A DNA stretch of 17,160 nucleotides from an uncultured Veillonella sp. GTDB taxonomy: Bacteria > Bacillota > Negativicutes > Veillonellales > Veillonellaceae. The translations under genes and the position numbers were made by a program. Shown here in pieces: positions 13,390 through 17,160 of the stretch (within the stretch, counting starts at the first letter, position 1; every line of letters starts with the position of its first letter). The stretch spans positions 1-17,160 of the forward strand of contig USAV01000031.1 in assembly GCA_900552715.1 (NCBI GenBank). The letters run 5' to 3'. The notes under the pieces are model-generated. The model made no database searches. It saw only the letters and a program-made list of their open reading frames with translations, and had not been told where the DNA came from.

Positions 13390-14112
13390 ATGAATCAAGC
13401 AGTAATCGATATACAAGGGATTACGAAGACCTATGTAAATGGTAAATTATCGGTGCCTGTTTTGCATGGTATCGATTTACAGGTCAATAAAGGCGAATTC
13501 GTATCTATTATGGGTCCTTCTGGTTCTGGTAAGTCTACCTTTATGAACATTCTTGGCTGTTTAGACAGACCAACGACAGGTTCATATCGCCTTAATGGCG
13601 ATGAGGTAGCTACCTTATCAGACGATGAATTGGCCTTTGTACGAAATAAACAAATAGGCTTTGTATTCCAAAGTTTTAACTTATTAACAAAATTAACAGC
13701 TTTAGAAAATGTAGCGCTCCCTATGATTTATGCAGGGATGGATAAAAAATCGCGTAATGAACGAGCTGCTGCATTGTTATCTTCCGTTGGCCTTGGCGAA
13801 CGTATGGATCACTTGCCATCTGAGTTGTCTGGTGGTCAGCGTCAACGTGTGGCCATTGCTCGTGCGTTGGCAAATAATCCTGCCATCATCATGGCCGATG
13901 AACCAACAGGTAACCTTGACTCCAAGTCAACTATTGATGTTATGAATATCTTTAGAGGCCTTTACGATGAAGGGCGTACCATCATCCTTGTTACACATGA
14001 ACCTGAAATTGCAACCTATGCAAGTCGTAATGTAGTATTGCGTGATGGATTAATTGTAGAGGATTCCAAAAATCTAAATATGACGCCTGTACAGGAGGTG
14101 CCACATGTATAA
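13390..14112 (+). CDS. macB: ABC transporter ATPase, MacB/LolD type
   Basis: A 240-residue nucleotide-binding subunit. Visible motifs are Walker A GPSGSGKST (42-50), Q-loop FVFQSFNLL (91-99), signature LSGGQRQRVAIARAL (146-160), Walker B IIMADEPTGNLDS (166-178) and the H-loop VTHE (201-204). The EPTGNLDS wording is typical of the LolD/MacB/FtsE group, whose members drive mechanotransmission rather than classical translocation. ATPase and permease are separate genes here, unlike the fused E. coli MacB but as in many Firmicutes. I chose ATG 13390; AGGTG is only 3 nt upstream, a tight spacing. The alternative GTG at 13384 lies inside that site. It overlaps the permease gene by 8 nt. Confidence 0.93.
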   Translation: MNQAVIDIQGITKTYVNGKLSVPVLHGIDLQVNKGEFVSIMGPSGSGKSTFMNILGCLDRPTTGSYRLNGDEVATLSDDELAFVRNKQIGFVFQSFNLLTKLTALENVALPMIYAGMDKKSRNERAAALLSSVGLGERMDHLPSELSGGQRQRVAIARALANNPAIIMADEPTGNLDSKSTIDVMNIFRGLYDEGRTIILVTHEPEIATYASRNVVLRDGLIVEDSKNLNMTPVQEVPHV

Positions 14113-15316
14113 AGAGAGTTTCTTAATGGCATGGGCATCCCTCATTGCTAATAAAATGCGTTCCATTTTAACCATGTTAGGCATCATCATCGGTGTAGCT
14201 GCCGTAATTGCCTTAGTATCTATTGGTAATGGTGTAAAGCAAGATATTCAAAACTCCATCTCTAGCTTAGGATCTAATCTATTGATGGTTATGCCTGGTG
14301 CACCGCGCACACCAGGGGTTCGACCTTCTGCAGGTTCTATGAAGTCTTTAAAGGTTTCTGATTACGAAGCGATTTCAAAATTGGATGGTGTAAGAGCTGC
14401 CAGCCCGATGACAAATGGTTCGTATGTAGTAATTTATCAAAATAAAAACTGGACCACTTCTGTATCTGGTGTTAGTTATAATTATTTAGATGTAAACAAT
14501 TGGTCTATGAAATCTGGTCGCTTCTTATCTGAAAAGAATGTACAGAATCGTGAACGCGTCGCAGTAGTAGGTAAAACAGTTGTTAAAAATCTATTTGGTG
14601 ATGAAGATCCAGTAGGTGCAGAAATTCGTGTTAAAAACATTCCGTTCCGTATCATTGGTGTCCTTAATAGTAAGGGCAGTGGTGCTATGGGTAATGACCA
14701 AGATGATATGGTTATTATCCCGTATACTACAGCCATGGAACGGGTAGAAGGTGTTGATTATCTTCGAATGATCTACGTAGTAGGTAAGGATGAAAACGGT
14801 ATCGATCGTTTACAATCCGATATTGAAAACCTGTTGCGCGTACGTCATGGAATCAAGGATACTAATCTAGATGATTTCAATATTCAGAACATGAACTCCA
14901 TCATGGAAACTATGGAGGAAACTACAGGAACATTAACATTATTCCTTGGAGCTGTAGCCGCTATCTCTCTCGTTGTTGGTGGTATCGGCATTATGAATAT
15001 TATGCTCGTATCTGTAACTGAACGGACAAGAGAAATTGGGGTGCGTAAGGCTTTAGGTGCAACTTATAGTGTTATCGTTACACAGTTTCTTATCGAGGCT
15101 GTTGTTATCAGTCTGATGGGGGGCATCATAGGTATTGCACTCGGTATAGGGGCCTCTAAGTTAATTGGTATGGCTTCGGGCATGAGTACAGTTATATCTA
15201 TACCAACTATTGTAATGTCTTTTGCCTTCTCTATGGCAATTGGTTTGATCTTTGGTATTTATCCAGCTCGCAAGGCGGCAAAACTTAATCCAATTGATGC
15301 ATTACATTATGAATAG
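14105..15316 (+). CDS. ABC transporter permease, MacB/FtsX type
   Basis: A 403-residue permease with the MacB layout. A first membrane span lies at about 20-40 (ILTMLGIIIGVAAVIALVSI), followed by a large periplasmic MacB_PCD domain (about 45-270), then the FtsX domain with three C-terminal membrane spans near 277-303, 322-348 and 365-388. The family signatures NKMRSILTMLGIIIGV, TERTREIGVRKALGA and YPARKAAKLNPIDAL are all present. It pairs with the preceding ATPase and the MacA-like adaptor to form a tripartite exporter. The ATG at 14105 follows AGGAGG (14093-14098) with 6-nt spacing inside the ATPase gene, so the two are translationally coupled. The needed TolC-like channel is not in the window. 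Subfamily is secure, substrate unknown. Confidence 0.93.
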   Translation: MYKESFLMAWASLIANKMRSILTMLGIIIGVAAVIALVSIGNGVKQDIQNSISSLGSNLLMVMPGAPRTPGVRPSAGSMKSLKVSDYEAISKLDGVRAASPMTNGSYVVIYQNKNWTTSVSGVSYNYLDVNNWSMKSGRFLSEKNVQNRERVAVVGKTVVKNLFGDEDPVGAEIRVKNIPFRIIGVLNSKGSGAMGNDQDDMVIIPYTTAMERVEGVDYLRMIYVVGKDENGIDRLQSDIENLLRVRHGIKDTNLDDFNIQNMNSIMETMEETTGTLTLFLGAVAAISLVVGGIGIMNIMLVSVTERTREIGVRKALGATYSVIVTQFLIEAVVISLMGGIIGIALGIGASKLIGMASGMSTVISIPTIVMSFAFSMAIGLIFGIYPARKAAKLNPIDALHYE

Positions 15317-15376
15317 TCTTGAATTGTAAGTTTGTATTTTAAGAACATACTAATAAATAGATAGAGTTATTCGCAT

Positions 15377-15423
15377 ATGGTGCGTTGCATGATACAATAT
15401 GTATGATGTAACGCACCATTTTT
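15377..15423 (+). terminator. Rho-independent terminator of the macAB-like operon
   Basis: A 14-bp stem, ATGGTGCGTTGCAT (15377-15390) with ATGTAACGCACCAT (15406-15419), has one G-T pair. An inner ATAC/GTAT pairing lies in the loop, and five T follow. The rest of the gap (15424-15526) is AT-rich. It offers at best a weak promoter (TTGTAT 15430-15435, 18 nt, TATAGA 15454-15459) for the thioesterase gene. Confidence 0.88.
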
Positions 15424-15538
15424 ATATGTTTGTATTTAATTTTGGTATATAACTATAGAGATTTTCATACAGGTAATGTAATAGACTTAGTTTCTAGACT
15501 AGTTAATCTATGGGTGTGTATATAGAATGGAGAACCTT

Positions 15539-16003
15539 ATGGCTACAACATTGTTAGAATATTTCAACGAATTACGAGATCAGAATCCATTTTCTTGGGT
15601 AAAAGATTCTGAAATTACAGCAGTTGAACCTGGTCATGCGGAAATGACCTTACAAACAAATGATACAGAGTATTGTAATTTCCGAGGGGATTTACATGGT
15701 GCCGTTTGTATTGGTTTAGCAGATAGTGTAATGGGGACCGCTTGTTTCACATTGGGCAAATCTGTTAGCACTATTGATCTTAATGGTAACTATGTGAAAG
15801 CTGTTAAGGGTGGTACCGTATTGCGTGGTGTAGCTAATGTAGAGCACAGTGGTAAAACAACCATGGTTGCGACAGCACGTATCTATAATGAATTAGGTGA
15901 ACTAGTTCATTTAGCACGTGGTACATTTTTTGTACTAGAAGAGAAGTCATTACCTGAATTACCATGGCGTTTTATTGAAGAAGACAACCCTGATTTGGTA
16001 TAA
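15539..16003 (+). CDS. hotdog-fold acyl-CoA thioesterase, PaaI/YdiI family
   Basis: A 154-residue single-domain hotdog protein, likely a cytosolic acyl- or aryl-CoA thioesterase. The central segment DLHGAVCIGLADSVMGTA matches the PaaI-type HGG-x4-LAD-x3-xA motif, with HGA in place of HGG and the catalytic-region Asp of LAD present. It is followed by STIDLNGNYVKAVKGG (the conserved L-x-x-x-Y/F-x-x-P-like beta strand, here without Pro) and LVHLARGTFFVL. I chose ATG 15539 because GGAG at 15529-15532 lies 6 nt before it; ATG 15527, four codons upstream, is a weaker alternative. It precedes pheST by 36 nt and may share a transcript, but no functional link to tRNA charging is evident. Substrate cannot be read from the sequence. 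Confidence 0.82.
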   Translation: MATTLLEYFNELRDQNPFSWVKDSEITAVEPGHAEMTLQTNDTEYCNFRGDLHGAVCIGLADSVMGTACFTLGKSVSTIDLNGNYVKAVKGGTVLRGVANVEHSGKTTMVATARIYNELGELVHLARGTFFVLEEKSLPELPWRFIEEDNPDLV

Positions 16004-16039
16004 TATAGTTTAGACTTTTAAATATAGGAGGATGCTTTA

Positions 16040-17062
16040 ATGAAAGAAGAATTACAACGGATTAAGGCTGAAGCTCTTGATGCGATTAAAGGGTTGACAG
16101 ATATACAATCACTGCAAGATATACGCGTTAAATATTTAGGTAAAAAAGGTGAGGTAACGGCATTACTAAAAGGTCTTGGTAAATTATCTCCAGAAGAACG
16201 CCCGAAGGCTGGCGCCCTCGTTAATGCTGTTCGTGAAGCATTAGAAGCCGAAATTGATACGGTTAAAGTTCGTATGGAAACGGCAGAGTTAAACGCTCGT
16301 TTAGAACAAGAACGCATCGATATTACATTGCCTGGTCGTGCACAAAAAGCTGGTCATATCCATCCATTAACTAAGGTTAATGAAATGATTGAGGACTTCT
16401 TCATGAAAATGGGGTATACCGTTGAAGAGGGGCCAGAAATTGAACAGGATTACTTTAACTTCGAATGCTTAAACTTGCCTAAAGACCATCCTGCACGTGA
16501 TATGCAAGATTCCTTCTATATTACAGAAAACTTCTTATTGCGTACCCATACATCTCCAGTACAAGCTCGTACAATGCAACGTCATGAACCTAACAGCCCA
16601 ATCCGTATGATTGCGCCGGGTAAGGTTTATCGTTGGGATTATGATGCAACACATTCCCCAGTATTCCATCAAGTGGAAGGTCTCATCATCGATGAGCATA
16701 TTACATTTGCTGATTTGAAAGGCACATTAGAGTCCTTCTTGCGTCATATGTATGGGGATGAAACAAAGGTACGTTTCCGTACAAGCTTCTTCCCATTCAC
16801 AGAACCATCTGCAGAAGTAGATATTTCCTGTGTAATGTGTGGTGGTGAAGGTTGCCGTGTATGTTCTCATACAGGTTGGCTTGAAATCTTAGGATGCGGT
16901 ATGGTTCATCCGGATGTATTGCGTATTAATGGGTACGATCCTGAAAAGGTTAAAGGCTTTGCCTTTGGTATGGGCGTAGAACGTATTGCTATGCTTTTAT
17001 ATGGCATTAATGATTTACGTCTATTCTTTGAAGATGATGTACGATTCTTGGAACAATTTTAG
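16040..17062 (+). CDS. pheS: phenylalanine--tRNA ligase alpha subunit
   Basis: A 340-residue protein of normal length, the catalytic subunit of the alpha2-beta2 PheRS that charges tRNA-Phe. The N-terminal coiled coil (about 1-85) has YLGKKGEVTALLKGL. The class II core follows, with HPLTKVNEMIEDFFMKMGY, DHPARDMQDSFYI, LLRTHTSPVQARTM, motif 2 around GKVYRWDYDATHSPVFHQVEG, FRTSFFPFTEPSAEVDI, the Cys-rich insert CVMCGGEGCRVCSHTGWLEI usual in this family, and motif 3 FGMGVERIAMLLYGI. The ATG at 16040 has AGGAGG 8 nt upstream. pheT follows after 9 nt. I looked for a T-box leader before pheS and found no room for one: only 36 nt separate it from the thioesterase gene. Confidence 0.97.
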   Translation: MKEELQRIKAEALDAIKGLTDIQSLQDIRVKYLGKKGEVTALLKGLGKLSPEERPKAGALVNAVREALEAEIDTVKVRMETAELNARLEQERIDITLPGRAQKAGHIHPLTKVNEMIEDFFMKMGYTVEEGPEIEQDYFNFECLNLPKDHPARDMQDSFYITENFLLRTHTSPVQARTMQRHEPNSPIRMIAPGKVYRWDYDATHSPVFHQVEGLIIDEHITFADLKGTLESFLRHMYGDETKVRFRTSFFPFTEPSAEVDISCVMCGGEGCRVCSHTGWLEILGCGMVHPDVLRINGYDPEKVKGFAFGMGVERIAMLLYGINDLRLFFEDDVRFLEQF

Positions 17063-17071
17063 GAGGAACTC

Positions 17072-17160
17072 ATGAAAGCAAGTTTACAGTGGATGAACGA
17101 ATACGTGCCTGTGGATATGAATCGTCCTGCTCAAGAATTGGCCGATGAATTAACACAAGC
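17072..17160 (+). CDS. pheT: phenylalanine--tRNA ligase beta subunit, N-terminal fragment
   Basis: The first 29 codons of a gene cut by the window end, beginning MKASLQWMNEYVPVD, the standard PheT N-terminus. AGGAGG at 17061-17066 overlaps the pheS stop and lies 5 nt before the ATG. The frame is open to the last base. Confidence 0.93.
   Translation, partial: MKASLQWMNEYVPVDMNRPAQELADELTQ

Noticed and set aside
15317..16039. T-box or other amino-acid riboswitch ahead of pheST
   Set aside because: The thioesterase gene occupies the space and only 36 nt precede pheS. No specifier or T-box motif is seen in 15317-15538, only the macAB terminator.

Overview
The window looks like chromosomal DNA of a low-to-moderate GC, diderm Firmicute of the class Negativicutes, most probably Veillonella or a close relative. 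Three things suggest this: Firmicute-style Shine-Dalgarno sites (AGGAGG) and codon use, Firmicute-type housekeeping proteins (GpmI, Eno, PfkA, PheST), and machinery that normally spans two membranes (a PilMNO-type type IV pilus set and a MacAB-type exporter). The genus call is inference from recognition, not from a database search. Every gene I call is on the + strand.

Layout. Positions 1-2016 hold the end of gpmI and complete eno (lower glycolysis), closed by a strong UUCG-loop terminator. Positions 2152-10201 form one tightly packed type IV pilus / competence-type operon: extension ATPase (PilB/ComGA-like), retraction-type ATPase (PilT-like), platform protein (PilC), a small major pilin with a very long leader, a short prepilin peptidase, four minor pilins in a GspH-I-J-K-like order, then PilM, PilN and PilO. 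Most neighbours overlap or sit within 10 nt. The exceptions are the 72-nt gap before the pilin and the 185-nt gap after it, which carries a degenerate heptamer repeat. The operon ends at a terminator at 10231-10273. Positions 10327-12127 carry a divergent shikimate-kinase-like protein with a long basic tail, overlapping pfkA by 74 nt. Positions 12191-15423 form a self-contained MacA / MacB-ATPase / MacB-permease operon with a good promoter, a candidate operator and a terminator. Positions 15539-17160 hold a hotdog thioesterase followed by pheS and the start of pheT.

How the genes work together. PilB and PilT would drive extension and retraction through PilC. The short peptidase would process the major pilin and four minor pilins, and PilM-PilN-PilO would form the inner-membrane alignment complex. 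No secretin (PilQ), PilP or TolC-like outer-membrane channel is in the window, so both envelope machines must use outer-membrane parts encoded elsewhere. The PilMNO-AroK order resembles the pilMNOPQ-aroKB neighbourhood of gammaproteobacteria.

Most notable points: the 42-residue prepilin leader, the heptamer array behind the pilin gene, an AroK-like kinase with changed shikimate-site residues and a 130-residue basic tail partly dual-coded with pfkA, a PfkA with Cys at the position (124) that separates ATP- from PPi-dependent enzymes, and a 122-nt pilN/pilO overlap. I found no tRNA, rRNA, CRISPR array, insertion sequence or phage gene.
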